From the NCBI RefSeq assembly GCF_900106515.1, contig NZ_FNWF01000003.1, positions 310,001-374,000 on the forward strand: 64,000 bases of DNA. Reading direction: 5' to 3'. The notes under the pieces are model-generated. The model was not told the DNA's origin, ran no database searches, and saw nothing but the letters and a program-made list of their open reading frames with translations. The stretch's first letter is position 1. Each line of letters opens with the position of its first letter. This document shows, piece after piece, positions 38,142-47,539 of this stretch. Origin of the DNA: Peptoniphilus lacydonensis (GTDB taxonomy: Bacteria; Bacillota; Clostridia; Tissierellales; Peptoniphilaceae). The position numbers and the translations under genes were made by a program.

Positions 38142-39133
38142 TATTTACCTTCCTTTTTTTGATTTTTATCGGAAATTTTTGAAATAGAAGTTCTCATATC
38201 TGTATCAGAATTTAAGTTTTTCATTTTATAATAATCAAACACACCTAGATTTCCACTTTTTAATGCTTCTGCCATAGCAATAGGAACTTCTGATTCTGCT
38301 TCCACTACTTTTGCTCTCATAGCTTCTACCTCTGCCTTCATTTCTTGTTCTCGGGCAAGAGCCATGGCTCTTCTTTCACTTGCCTTTGCTTCAGAAATTC
38401 TCTTGTCAGCTTCAGCTTGATCTGTTTGAAGTCTAGCGCCAATATTTCTTGCAACATCTACATCTGCAATGTCAATTGATAAAATTTCATAAGCAGTACC
38501 TGAGTCAAGTCCTTTATCAAGAACAACCTTTGAAATAGCATCTGGGTTCTCTAAAACTTCTTTATAATTTTGAGAAGATCCTACTGTTGTTACAATTCCT
38601 TCTCCAACTCTAGCTATAATAGTTTGTTCTCCAGCACCACCAACGAGTCTTTCAATATTTGCTCTGACAGTTACCTTTGCCTTTACAATAACTTCAATCC
38701 CATCTTGTGCAACAGCAGAAATATTTGGTGTTTCAATAACTTTTGGATTTACAGAAACTTGAACAGCTTCAAGCACATCTCTACCAGCAAGATCAATTGC
38801 TGCAGCTCTCTCAAACTGAAGAGGAATATTTGCTCTTTGTGCAGCTATAAGTGCATCTACAAGTGTATTTACATTTCCACCTGCCAGATAATGAGCTTCA
38901 AGACTTGAAATATCAAGATCAAGTCCTGCTTTAGTAGCTTTTATAGCAGGCCTTACAATTCTTGAAGGTTTTACTCTTCTAAGTTTCATTCCAATAAGTT
39001 CTGATATTTTAATTTTTACACCAGAAAAAAATGCTGTAATCCAAAGTCCCACAGGTACAAAGGATAAAAATAATGATACTGCTAATACTATAATTACTAT
39101 GATTACTATACTTCCAATAGGATAACTATTCAT
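38141..39133 (-). CDS. floA: Flotillin-like protein FloA
   Basis: 330 residues, YqfA/FloA family: N-terminal membrane hairpin (residues 5-35), SPFH domain ([34 protein letters not shown]), and an Ala/Glu-rich coiled region ([19 protein letters not shown]). FloA organises functional membrane microdomains. It is 8 bases after nfeD. Confidence 0.93.
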   Translation of the reverse strand: MNSYPIGSIVIIVIIVLAVSLFLSFVPVGLWITAFFSGVKIKISELIGMKLRRVKPSRIVRPAIKATKAGLDLDISSLEAHYLAGGNVNTLVDALIAAQRANIPLQFERAAAIDLAGRDVLEAVQVSVNPKVIETPNISAVAQDGIEVIVKAKVTVRANIERLVGGAGEQTIIARVGEGIVTTVGSSQNYKEVLENPDAISKVVLDKGLDSGTAYEILSIDIADVDVARNIGARLQTDQAEADKRISEAKASERRAMALAREQEMKAEVEAMRAKVVEAESEVPIAMAEALKSGNLGVFDYYKMKNLNSDTDMRTSISKISDKNQKKEGK

Positions 39134-39141
39134 AAACCCTC

Positions 39142-39861
39142 CTAATTAAATTTTTTGACGTAAACTCTTGCGCCACTTACCTTAACTACGACTACATCTT
39201 CATCTTTTCCAATAAAACCAACATCTGAAATAACTTCTATTTTTTTATCTTTATTATGTGCATAACCCGTAGGTCTTAAAATTGTATTTGTTTTTAATAT
39301 GTCTCCAACTTTTACTTCTTCACTTTTTACACCTACATAACCTCTATCAGATGTACTCTTGTTTAAAAGTCTAAGTCTATTTATTATTTCCGAATTGGCT
39401 CCTTTTTTTAAGAGTATAAAACCAGATACAATTGAAATTACAAGAGCAATTGCAAGAGAAAAAAGTGCAAAATAAACATCATCCATTGCCATTACAATTG
39501 CATAAGAAATGACAATTATTCCTCCAATTCCGCAGACCCCAAAACCTGGAATCATTATCTCAAAGCCAATTAACAAAAGCCCTAAAATAAATAAAAGAAT
39601 TTCAAAATAATTTGTGTTTCCCAGCGAGATATTCCCCCAAAAGAAAATCACAAAAGCTACAATAGAAATTACGCCCCCTAAGCCAAATCCTGGAGTCAAA
39701 ATTTCTAAAACTGCACTAGCTAGTGCAACAATAAGTAAAATTGTAAAAATATAATCATTTGAAAAAATATTTTCTGCAAAATTTCCTTGTTCTGCATATA
39801 CACTATTCATTATACAGAGAAAAATTGGTAAAATATAAAAATTTTTTCTAATTTTTTTCAA
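39142..39861 (-). CDS. NfeD-family membrane protein
   Basis: 239 residues. After a signal-like first helix, four to five membrane segments ([39 protein letters not shown]) lead to a C-terminal OB-fold NfeD domain ([19 protein letters not shown]). The ClpP-like protease domain of long NfeD proteins is absent. NfeD proteins are operon partners of flotillins. The start lies upstream of floA; 39862-40020 holds no gene and presumably the promoter. Confidence 0.9.
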   Translation of the reverse strand: MKKIRKNFYILPIFLCIMNSVYAEQGNFAENIFSNDYIFTILLIVALASAVLEILTPGFGLGGVISIVAFVIFFWGNISLGNTNYFEILLFILGLLLIGFEIMIPGFGVCGIGGIIVISYAIVMAMDDVYFALFSLAIALVISIVSGFILLKKGANSEIINRLRLLNKSTSDRGYVGVKSEEVKVGDILKTNTILRPTGYAHNKDKKIEVISDVGFIGKDEDVVVVKVSGARVYVKKFN

Positions 39862-40020
39862 TTTGACCTCCCCATTTGTATATATTTTTTACCCATCAAA
39901 TTTTATCAATAATCTAAGAATCCTCTAATTTATTGTAAACTTTTCATTTGATTATGTAAATCTACTTTATTTATTTTTTTACAATATATATGTTTTACTA
40001 TCATAGAAAATTTTGCAAAA

Positions 40021-40044
40021 TAAAAACCCGGGTAATCCCGAGTC
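40021..40044 (-). terminator. Terminator of rpsU-yqeY
   Basis: ACTCGGG-ATTA-CCCGGGT on the minus strand pairs with one G-U and is followed by TTTTTA. It starts directly at the yqeY stop. Confidence 0.75.
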
Positions 40045-40488
40045 TTAATTTAACAATTCTTTGGCAATTACATTGACTTGTTTGCCGTCTGCTTTGCCTT
40101 TAACTAAAGGCATAACATTTTTCATTAATAATCCAATATCCTTCATTGATGTTATATTATTTTCGTCAATTACTTTTTTTATAATTTCTTTTAATTCTTC
40201 ATCTGATAATTGCTCAGGTAAATATTCAAGTAGTATTTCAATTTCATCATTAGTCTTTTCAACTAAATCTTCTCTATTACCCTTCTTAAATTCTTCAATT
40301 GACGCCTTTTTTTCTTTTAACTGTTTTGAAATAATATTCTCAATATCAGCATCTTCTAGTTCTACTCGCTCATCTACTTCTTTTTGTTTTACAGATGCTC
40401 GAACCATGGTGATAACATCTTTTCGAAGTTTATCTTTTTCTTTCATAGCAGTCTTAAGATCTGCCATTAGTCTCTCTTTTAGAGACAT
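40045..40488 (-). CDS. yqeY: GatB/YqeY-domain protein
   Basis: 147 residues: LKERLMADLKTAMKEKDKLR at the start, KEVDERVELEDADIENIISKQ, and YLPEQLSDEEL, typical of YqeY. It is homologous to the tail of the GatB amidotransferase subunit that contacts tRNA; the free-standing role is unclear. It follows rpsU by 15 bases, its usual partner in Firmicutes. Confidence 0.94.
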   Translation of the reverse strand: MSLKERLMADLKTAMKEKDKLRKDVITMVRASVKQKEVDERVELEDADIENIISKQLKEKKASIEEFKKGNREDLVEKTNDEIEILLEYLPEQLSDEELKEIIKKVIDENNITSMKDIGLLMKNVMPLVKGKADGKQVNVIAKELLN

Positions 40489-40503
40489 AAGAACACCCTC
40501 TTT

Positions 40504-40683
40504 TTAATATCTGTGTTTTTTTCTGCGTGCCTCTTCAGATTTCTTCTTTCTTCTAACACTTGGTTTTTCATAATGTTCTCTTTTTCTTACTTCTTTGAGA
40601 ACTCCACTTGTGGCACATTGTCTTTTAAATCTTTTAAGAGCATTGTCTAAAGATTCATTTTCACCAACCCTGATTTCGGACAT
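40504..40683 (-). CDS. rpsU: 30S ribosomal protein S21
   Basis: 59 residues: [19 protein letters not shown], then [20 protein letters not shown] and a basic tail [20 protein letters not shown] is located upstream of the ATG. S21 binds near the anti-Shine-Dalgarno end of 16S rRNA and helps initiation. Cotranscribed with yqeY. Confidence 0.97.
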   Translation of the reverse strand: MSEIRVGENESLDNALKRFKRQCATSGVLKEVRKREHYEKPSVRRKKKSEEARRKKHRY

Positions 40684-40771
40684 TTTTTAACCTCCTCTCG
40701 TAGAAAAGAGTAGCCTTGCGGCCAATGTAGATTCATTATATCTCATAAATCCCAAAACTTCAATAATATTT

Positions 40772-41527
40772 TTACTTTTTAGAATTTTTACCTTTATTTA
40801 CACGATAAGTTATAGCAATAACTGAAGCGGAAATGGCAATTTTTATTAAAAGTAAAACTATAAATTGCCATGAAAATGGATTTAAAATTACATCGCCAAG
40901 AAGTGTATTTGTTATTACTCCAATGGAACAACCTAAAAGCGCAGATGTTATGTATTTTAAATAATTAGTTTTACACGCTCCAAAATAAAAACTCAAAACA
41001 TCACAAGGAAACCATCCAATTAGTCTAATTACAAAACTTGCTAAAAATTCATTTCTCTCCTGCATTTCTATAACTTTTTCTATTTTGGGATATTTCTTTT
41101 TAATATACTCCATCTCTTCTGCACCAGACCATCTTCCCAAGATAAAGGGAATCGTGAGTGTAATTGCAAGACCCAAATAACTAACAAGAACTGCTTTAAG
41201 TGGCGAAAATAGTATTCCACTTGCAACATAAAGTGAGGGCAAAGGTATTACAATTGTCAAACTTTTAATTGCAAATAAAAACATTAGAGATACAATAGAC
41301 TTTCTTGAATCTCCCTGTGCATTTTCTGTTATTGATTCTATACTTACATTTCCACTTCTTGTAAGTAAAATTACAACTAAAGCAGACACAAAGCAAACTA
41401 ATGCCACTATTTGAATTTTCTTTACTCTCTTTGAAACTTTCTCATCTGACTCATTTAAAACAATATCTTCATTTTTCTCAAATATTTTATCTTTGTAAAA
41501 TTTTATTTTATTCTTAACTTTTCCCAT
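40772..41527 (-). CDS. TVP38/TMEM64 (VTT/DedA-like) membrane protein
   Basis: 251 residues with about six membrane segments and the VTT motif region: LPSLYVASGILFSPLKAVLVSY, TIPFILGRWSGAEEME, and FVIRLIGWFPCDVLSFYFGA. Bacterial homologues are linked to lipid scrambling or undecaprenyl-phosphate recycling. It follows the patatin gene by 26 bases and is probably cotranscribed. Confidence 0.9.
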   Translation of the reverse strand: MGKVKNKIKFYKDKIFEKNEDIVLNESDEKVSKRVKKIQIVALVCFVSALVVILLTRSGNVSIESITENAQGDSRKSIVSLMFLFAIKSLTIVIPLPSLYVASGILFSPLKAVLVSYLGLAITLTIPFILGRWSGAEEMEYIKKKYPKIEKVIEMQERNEFLASFVIRLIGWFPCDVLSFYFGACKTNYLKYITSALLGCSIGVITNTLLGDVILNPFSWQFIVLLLIKIAISASVIAITYRVNKGKNSKK

Positions 41528-41553
41528 AAATCCTCCTTCCTCTATATTACTTT

Positions 41554-42405
41554 TTAAAGTCTATTTATATTTTCTTTTGTTAACAAATTCTTCGCATCTT
41601 CTTTTCCCATTTCATATAACTTTTCAAGTTCTTTATGATCTTGGGTAAGGGTCTTTAAATTTGATGTATCACATGGTGCTACTATAATTACTTTATTTTT
41701 CTTTTCAAGTTCCAGTATTTCCTTTAAAGATTTATTGTAAACTTTCGCTCTATCTTCAAGAGCTCCCGCAGCTTCTGGATATTTTCTTTTTAAAATTTTC
41801 ACAAATTTTTTGTCTTTTTTTGGATTTCTAAAATAATTTTTTGGCCTTGTTAAAACTATAATTACTTTGTCGCAACCTGCTTCAAAAGCTTTTTTATATG
41901 GGATTGGATCGCTTAGACCTCCATCAAAATAAAGAGCATTATTTATCTTATAAGGCTCACATAAAACTGGAACACAACAAGATGCTTTTATGGGATCATA
42001 ATTATCTTGTGAGAGATCTTCTTTATCAAAATAAACAGGATTTCCTGTAAGCGCATTTGTTGCAACAATCTTAAATTCTGTTTTATTTTCAACTATTTTT
42101 TTATAATCTAAAGGGTTTTCTCCATCCTTTTTGCTTAAAGTGTAATAAACATATTCGAGATCAAGATAAGAACCTTCTTTTATAAAGTTTCTTATACTCA
42201 TGTATTCTTTTCTAAAAGCATAGTCATTATAAAAAACAAAATTTCTGCCTCTTTGATTTGCAAGAAAAGAAGCTCCATTAGCTGCACCTGCCGACACTCC
42301 AATAAAATAATCTCCCTCTATGCATTTATCCATTAAGTAATCAAAGACTCCAGCGCCATATATTCCTCTAGTGCCTCCTCCTACATCTACGAACCCTAAC
42401 TTCAT
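41554..42405 (-). CDS. Patatin-like phospholipase
   Basis: 283 residues. The oxyanion region GGTRGIYGAGV, nucleophile elbow GVSAGAANGASF (GxSxG) and catalytic Asp motif DGGLSDPIPYKKA define the Ser-Asp dyad. It resembles YjjU/RssA-like intracellular bacterial patatins. The substrate is unknown, presumably membrane lipids. It is the first gene of a pair with the TVP38 gene. Confidence 0.92.
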   Translation of the reverse strand: MKLGFVDVGGGTRGIYGAGVFDYLMDKCIEGDYFIGVSAGAANGASFLANQRGRNFVFYNDYAFRKEYMSIRNFIKEGSYLDLEYVYYTLSKKDGENPLDYKKIVENKTEFKIVATNALTGNPVYFDKEDLSQDNYDPIKASCCVPVLCEPYKINNALYFDGGLSDPIPYKKAFEAGCDKVIIVLTRPKNYFRNPKKDKKFVKILKRKYPEAAGALEDRAKVYNKSLKEILELEKKNKVIIVAPCDTSNLKTLTQDHKELEKLYEMGKEDAKNLLTKENINRL

Positions 42406-42538
42406 AACATCATCCTTTAAATAAAATATATCAAATAAAAAATTTTCTTATGAAAAATTTTCAGTTTTAAAAAATTTTTACATTATATATGTTTTCATTA
42501 TAATAATATTGCATATTATTTTCAACAAAGGCAATAAA

Positions 42539-42563
42539 AAAGCTATGAGTTTTCCCATAGCTT
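42539..42563 (-). terminator. Terminator after the HIT gene
   Basis: AAAGCTATG and CATAGCTTT pair around a short loop; the minus strand continues TTTTTTA. It ends the prmA-rsmE-mtaB-DUF1284-HIT transcript. Confidence 0.8.
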
Positions 42564-42584
42564 TAGTCTATATTTTTATTTTTA

Positions 42585-42923
42585 TCAACCTGGTGGCCAA
42601 TTTAAACTTCTTCCTCCAAGAACATGAAAGTGAAGATGTTCTACTGTCTGTCCCCCGTCTTCTTTACAATTATTTACAATTCTATATCCCTTAGTTAATC
42701 CTTCTTCTGCACAAATCTTTTTTGCTACTAAAAATACATGACCAATTAAATCTTTATGTCTTTCTTCTAAATTATCTGCTGAAGGAATGTGTTCTTTTGG
42801 CACAATTAAAAAATGTGTAGGTGCCTTAGGGTCTATATCTCTAAATACATATACAAGTTCATCCTCATAAAGTTTTTCCGAAGGAATTTCTCCATTAATT
42901 ATTTTACAAAATAAACAGTCCAT
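42585..42923 (-). CDS. HIT-family (HinT-like) nucleotide hydrolase
   Basis: 112 residues with the histidine triad EHLHFHVLGG, N-terminal CLFCKIINGEIPSEKLYED and HFLIVPKEHIPS. HinT-type enzymes hydrolyse AMP-lysine-like phosphoramidates. It follows the DUF1284 gene by one base. Confidence 0.95.
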   Translation of the reverse strand: MDCLFCKIINGEIPSEKLYEDELVYVFRDIDPKAPTHFLIVPKEHIPSADNLEERHKDLIGHVFLVAKKICAEEGLTKGYRIVNNCKEDGGQTVEHLHFHVLGGRSLNWPPG

Positions 42924-42924
42924 G

Positions 42925-43308
42925 CTACCTCCTTTTCAATTCAACATCTTTGCAAAGATTATTCCACTGACAATCTCCACAAATCATTTCACGATTATCC
43001 TTTTTAAATATTATATCACAGGAAGCTCTTCTAATGTCTATCCATGAATAAATTTCATTTTCATTTAAGTTTAAAATTTCTAAAATTTTTTGGTCGTAAT
43101 ATTTTACTTTTTCATCTTCCTTACAAACTTTTCCAAGATTATCTGGACAATTTTTACAAATATCATCAAGATCTTTTATTAACATAACTTTAGGATTTTC
43201 TTGCAATTTTTTTATAATTTCAGTCATATTTTTCGAAAAATCATCGCTATAACCTTCACCAACAAAATTTTTTGTACACATTATGTGATGAGCCCTTATC
43301 TTTAACAT
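42925..43308 (-). CDS. DUF1284 cysteine-rich protein
   Basis: 127 residues. It starts LKIRAHHIMCTKNFVG, with Cys clusters CKNCPDNLGKVC and CGDCQWNNLC that suggest a metal or iron-sulfur site. DUF1284 proteins have no established function. It abuts mtaB end to start and precedes the HIT gene by one base. Confidence 0.85.
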   Translation of the reverse strand: MLKIRAHHIMCTKNFVGEGYSDDFSKNMTEIIKKLQENPKVMLIKDLDDICKNCPDNLGKVCKEDEKVKYYDQKILEILNLNENEIYSWIDIRRASCDIIFKKDNREMICGDCQWNNLCKDVELKRR

Positions 43309-44607
43309 TTAATCACCAATTATTTCACAATTTGCAATCTCACCAGTGTCCAAAATTTTTACATTTTTTATTTTATTTTTAATGTCAATATCACTATTTG
43401 CTTTTACTCTGATGTAATTTGTTGTGTATCCATAATACTCTTTGTCATGTTCTTCTTCAAATAAAACTGACTTTGGAGTCTTCATATTTTCTCTCTCAAA
43501 GATTTTTTGATATTCTTCTCCCAGAGCAATTAATTTTTCCGATCTTTCCTTTTTAATATTGCCGTCAATTTGGTTTTTCATTGCAGCAGCCTTTGTATTT
43601 TTTCTCTTAGAATATTTAAAGACGTGAATCCTTGAAAAACCAACTTTTCTTACAATACTCATTGAATCTTCAAAATCTTCTTCGCTCTCTCCAGGAAATC
43701 CAACTATAATATCAGTAGTAAGTCCTGCATAAGGCATATATTTTCTAATTATATTTGCCTTTTCAATATATTCTTCACGAGTGTAGCGTCTATTCATAGC
43801 CTTTAAAATATTATTTGAACCGCTTTGTAATGACAAATGAAAGTGATCACATAATTTTTCTGTTTTTAAAGATCTTTCCATAAATTCATCTGTGATAATT
43901 ATCGGTTCAACTGAAGAAAGTCTGATTCTTTTAATTCCATCAATCTCTGCAATATTTTCAATTAAATCAATTAATCTCATATCACCCATATCCATTCCAA
44001 AGGATCCAATGTGAATTCCAGTTAACACAATTTCTTTAAAACCATTGTCAGCAAGAATCCTAGCTTCTCTCACTGCATCGTCTATCTCTCTTGACCTAAT
44101 TGGGCCTCTTGCAAATGGTATTATGCAATAAGTGCAGAATCTGTTACACCCGTCTTGCACTTTCATGTAAGCTCTAGTTCTATTGTTGTTATCAAAGTTC
44201 GTAGTATTTGCAAATTCACGTACATCTTTTAAATCTTTTACAATATTTATTTTTTTGTGAGAATCTTTAAACTCCTCAATTAAATCTACGATTTTATTCC
44301 TCTCAGTAGTCCCTATTACAACATCAACGCCTTCAATATTTTTAACTTCTTCAGGGCTAACTTGTGAATAGCAACCTACAACTGCCACAACAGAATCAGG
44401 ATTTTTCTTTTTTGATTTTCTAATAAATTGTCTTGATTTTCTATCTGACAAATTTGTAACTGTGCAAGTATTTACAATATATACGTCGCTAAATTCGTCA
44501 TTATCAACTTCCTTGTAACCTCTTTTTTCAAAAAGTTCGCTCATTGCTTCTGATTCATATTGATTTACTTTGCAACCAAGAGTTAAAATTGAAAAAGTTT
44601 TTGCCAT
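43309..44607 (-). CDS. mtaB: tRNA t6A37 methylthiotransferase MtaB
   Basis: 432 residues. The N-terminal UPF0004 domain holds cluster ligands in LGCKVNQYE, VNTCTVTN and VVGCYSQ. The radical-SAM motif is CNRFCTYCIIPFARG. A C-terminal TRAM-like region follows. The CKVNQYES signature separates MtaB from MiaB and RimO. It converts t6A to ms2t6A in tRNA-Lys. It shares one base with rsmE. Confidence 0.94.
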   Translation of the reverse strand: MAKTFSILTLGCKVNQYESEAMSELFEKRGYKEVDNDEFSDVYIVNTCTVTNLSDRKSRQFIRKSKKKNPDSVVAVVGCYSQVSPEEVKNIEGVDVVIGTTERNKIVDLIEEFKDSHKKINIVKDLKDVREFANTTNFDNNNRTRAYMKVQDGCNRFCTYCIIPFARGPIRSREIDDAVREARILADNGFKEIVLTGIHIGSFGMDMGDMRLIDLIENIAEIDGIKRIRLSSVEPIIITDEFMERSLKTEKLCDHFHLSLQSGSNNILKAMNRRYTREEYIEKANIIRKYMPYAGLTTDIIVGFPGESEEDFEDSMSIVRKVGFSRIHVFKYSKRKNTKAAAMKNQIDGNIKKERSEKLIALGEEYQKIFERENMKTPKSVLFEEEHDKEYYGYTTNYIRVKANSDIDIKNKIKNVKILDTGEIANCEIIGD

Positions 44608-45296
44608 TACTCACACTCCTTTGCGTGTATTATATAAAAAGATGTCACAATTGCCGCTGTTTCTGCACGCAAAATTCTGCTTCCAAGACCAACCTTTTTT
44701 ACATCTTTTAAAATTTCAAGTTCTCTATTTGATATTCCACCTTCTGGTCCAATTACAAGTCCAATTTTGTTAGAAAGCTTTGGTATAATTTCTCCAAGTT
44801 GTGTTCTTTTTTCATCCTCATAACAGAGTACAAGATCCCCATCAAAATTTAATATATCTTCACTTTTTATTATATCATGAACCATAGGAATAATATCTCT
44901 CTTTGACTGTTTCGCCGCAGACTCCACAATTTTCTGGTATCTTTCTTTCTTCTTTTCCTTCTTTTTTGAAATATCTGAAACACTTCTATCCATTAAAACA
45001 GGATAAAAATCACTTACTCCTATTTCTGTTGCATGTCTCAACACATCTTCTGACTTATTATTTTTCAAAACTCCAAAGAAAAGTGACAGATGCACCTTCG
45101 ACTCATTATTTTTTTTCACTTTTCCAATCTTTTTAATCTTTCCATTAAAATATGCAAAGGAAAAAATCCCATCATCAAAGACAACTTGAAACTCTTCTCC
45201 ATCTTCTACCCTAATTACATTTTTTAAATGATGGATTGTTTCCTCTTTTAAATCTGTATTTTCCTCAAAATTTCTATTTTCAAAAAATCTATACAT
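44607..45296 (-). CDS. rsmE: 16S rRNA (uracil1498-N3)-methyltransferase
   Basis: 229 residues. The N-terminal PUA-like part is followed by a SPOUT knot: KQSKRDIIPMVH, GLVIGPEGGISNREL and VGLGSRILRAETAAI. It methylates U1498 of 16S rRNA. It overlaps prmA by 8 bases, a common order. Confidence 0.95.
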   Translation of the reverse strand: MYRFFENRNFEENTDLKEETIHHLKNVIRVEDGEEFQVVFDDGIFSFAYFNGKIKKIGKVKKNNESKVHLSLFFGVLKNNKSEDVLRHATEIGVSDFYPVLMDRSVSDISKKKEKKKERYQKIVESAAKQSKRDIIPMVHDIIKSEDILNFDGDLVLCYEDEKRTQLGEIIPKLSNKIGLVIGPEGGISNRELEILKDVKKVGLGSRILRAETAAIVTSFYIIHAKECE

Positions 45297-46197
45297 TTAA
45301 TTTTCCCACAATTGCAACCCAATTATTTTTTTCAAGTTCATCAATAATGTCAAATCCATTTTCAGCAAGAGCGTCAATTACCATTTGTCTTCTCTCTTTT
45401 ATAATTCCTGATGTTATAAAAATTCCACCACTATCCATATGATTCTTTAAATTTTTAATTTCATCTACAATTATTTCTGCAATAATATTTGAAACAATTA
45501 AATCAGCTCTACCCTTTACAACATCTAAGAGATTGCCTTTTTTAATTTCAATTTTATCTTCTAAATTATTTAATTTCGCATTTTCAAAAGAAGCATCAAT
45601 ACATTTTTCATCAATATCAATAGCAAGAGCTTTTTTTGCTCCAAGTTTTAATGATGCAATGGCAAGTATGCCCGAACCACAACCTATGTCAAAAATTTCA
45701 TCCCCATCACGCACATATTTTTCTAAAAGTTCAAGGCACATATAAGTAGATTCGTGAGTCCCCGTTCCAAAAGCCATCCCAGGGTTTATTTTTATAATTT
45801 CTCTATTTCCTTTGTTTTCGTAATCTTCCCATTCTGGTACAATTGCAATCTTTTTTCCAATTTCTAATGGTTTATAATATTTTTTCCAATTGTTTGCCCA
45901 ATCTTCATCATCCTTTTCTTCAACAATACATTGTCCAAGTTTTTTTTCTTCAAGTTCAATTTTTAATTTCTTTGCATCGGAAATATTTTCTGGATAAACT
46001 TTTAATGCAAAAATATTCTCGCCTAAATTTATAAGAGGATAGTCTATAAAGTCCCAATCTTTTTCATTTTGATCTAGTTCGTCAACTAAATCACTAGAAA
46101 CTTCTTCGCAGTTATAAATTCCGTAGTCAAAAAGGATTCCTTCTATTAAATTTTTTTTATCTTTTGATGTATTTATTGTCATTTCAATGTATTTCAT
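45289..46197 (-). CDS. prmA: Ribosomal protein L11 methyltransferase
   Basis: 302 residues. The N-terminal substrate-recognition domain is followed by the SAM fold FDIGCGSGILAIASLKLGA, and MAFGTGTHEST is the PrmA hallmark. It trimethylates L11. It heads the prmA-rsmE-mtaB group, which starts after the dnaJ terminator. Confidence 0.95.
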   Translation of the reverse strand: MKYIEMTINTSKDKKNLIEGILFDYGIYNCEEVSSDLVDELDQNEKDWDFIDYPLINLGENIFALKVYPENISDAKKLKIELEEKKLGQCIVEEKDDEDWANNWKKYYKPLEIGKKIAIVPEWEDYENKGNREIIKINPGMAFGTGTHESTYMCLELLEKYVRDGDEIFDIGCGSGILAIASLKLGAKKALAIDIDEKCIDASFENAKLNNLEDKIEIKKGNLLDVVKGRADLIVSNIIAEIIVDEIKNLKNHMDSGGIFITSGIIKERRQMVIDALAENGFDIIDELEKNNWVAIVGKLNV

Positions 46198-46250
46198 CTA
46201 ATCACCTTTTTTAATTATATATTACCTCAAATTTTTATACAATTTAAAAA

Positions 46251-46272
46251 ATGCGAATCAAAGATCCGCATT
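46251..46272 (-). terminator. Terminator after dnaJ
   Basis: GCGGATC-TTT-GATTCGC on the minus strand (one mismatch) is followed by a run of six T. It overlaps the dnaJ stop codon. Confidence 0.75.
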
Positions 46273-47398
46273 AATCAAATAAACCCTTTAACTTGTCTAA
46301 AAATGTCTTTTTATGTTCTTCAACTTCTGTTTCAGTTTCTCTTAATTCTTCCAAAAGTTTCTTTTGCTCTTCTGTAACTTTTTTTGGAATAATTATATCT
46401 ACTTTAAAGAACAAATCTCCTCTTTGATTTTCTCTATTGACATAAGGAACTCCTTCGCCTTTTAGCCTAAAGACTGTTCCACCAGTTGTGCCCTTTGGAA
46501 TATCATAATCAACAAGTTTTTTTAGTGTAGGAACTTTAATTGTAGCTCCAAGAACTGCATCTGGATAAGATATTGGCACATTTAAATAAATATCGTTTCC
46601 TTCTCTTTTAAAGACTGCATCAGATCTAACTCTAATATAAACAAACACATCTCCATTTTCTCCGCCATTTTCTCCAACAGAACCTTGTCCTTTTAAAGAA
46701 ATAATATTTCCAGAGTCCACACCTTTGGGAATTTTTACTTTTAATTTTTTGCTCTTCGAAACTTTTCCCTTACCATGGCAAACTTTACATGGCTTTTCAA
46801 TTACTTCACCTGTTCCATCACATTTGTCACAAGTTGAAGTTCTAACAAATCTTCCAAAAGGAGTGTTTTGTTCTGAAGTAACTTCACCAGTACCATGACA
46901 CTTGTCACATTCATGTTTTTCTGTTCCGGGTTCCATTTTGCTTCCGTGACAGTGTTCACATTCCTCTTGTACTTTTACAGAAATTTCTTTTTCAGCGCCA
47001 AAGATTGCTTCAAAAAAATCAAGTGTTACATCAACTCTAGTGTCAGGCCCCTTTCTAGGCATATCTTTTCTACTTCTAGAATCATATCGACTAGATTTTG
47101 ATCCGCCAAAAATATCAAATATATCATCAAAAATATCAGAGAAGCCACCAAAGCCGCTTCCACCAGCACCCATATTTCCTTTAAGTCCTTCTTCTCCATA
47201 GACATCATAAATTTGTCTTTTTTCATCGTCAGAAAGAACTTCATAAGCATAGGAAATCTCTTTAAACTTTGCCTCTGCCACTTCGTCCCCTGGATTTAAG
47301 TCTGGGTGATATTTTTTTGCAAGTTTTTTATAGGATTTTTTTAAATCATCTTTGTTTGCATTTTTTTCAACTTCAAGAATCTCATAAAAATTTCTCAT
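46271..47398 (-). CDS. dnaJ: Chaperone protein DnaJ
   Basis: 375 residues from the ATG at 47396-47398, preceded by GAGGTGG; an in-frame TTG four codons earlier lies in that site. J domain with HPD (KYHPDLNPGD), Gly/Phe region (GAGGSGFGGFSDIFDDIFD), four CxxCxGxG-type zinc repeats (CEHCHGS, CDKCHGTG, CDKCDGTG, CKVCHGKG) and C-terminal substrate domain. Co-chaperone of DnaK. A terminator separates it from dnaK, so it may also have its own promoter. Confidence 0.96.
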   Translation of the reverse strand: MRNFYEILEVEKNANKDDLKKSYKKLAKKYHPDLNPGDEVAEAKFKEISYAYEVLSDDEKRQIYDVYGEEGLKGNMGAGGSGFGGFSDIFDDIFDIFGGSKSSRYDSRSRKDMPRKGPDTRVDVTLDFFEAIFGAEKEISVKVQEECEHCHGSKMEPGTEKHECDKCHGTGEVTSEQNTPFGRFVRTSTCDKCDGTGEVIEKPCKVCHGKGKVSKSKKLKVKIPKGVDSGNIISLKGQGSVGENGGENGDVFVYIRVRSDAVFKREGNDIYLNVPISYPDAVLGATIKVPTLKKLVDYDIPKGTTGGTVFRLKGEGVPYVNRENQRGDLFFKVDIIIPKKVTEEQKKLLEELRETETEVEEHKKTFLDKLKGLFD

Positions 47399-47504
47399 CT
47401 TCCACCTCAATAGTTTTATATTCTAATATAAATCGTAAAAAAAATAAAGCATATTTATTTTAGTTATTCATTAATTTTAAAACATAAAATATTACATAAA
47501 AAAA

Positions 47505-47524
47505 GTTGCAGCCGAAACTGCAAC
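47505..47524 (-). terminator. Terminator after dnaK
   Basis: GTTGCAG and CTGCAAC pair across a six-base loop; the minus strand continues with seven T. It starts 16 bases after the dnaK stop, implying partial or complete separation of dnaJ expression. Confidence 0.8.
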
Positions 47525-47539
47525 AATTTTATTTAATTA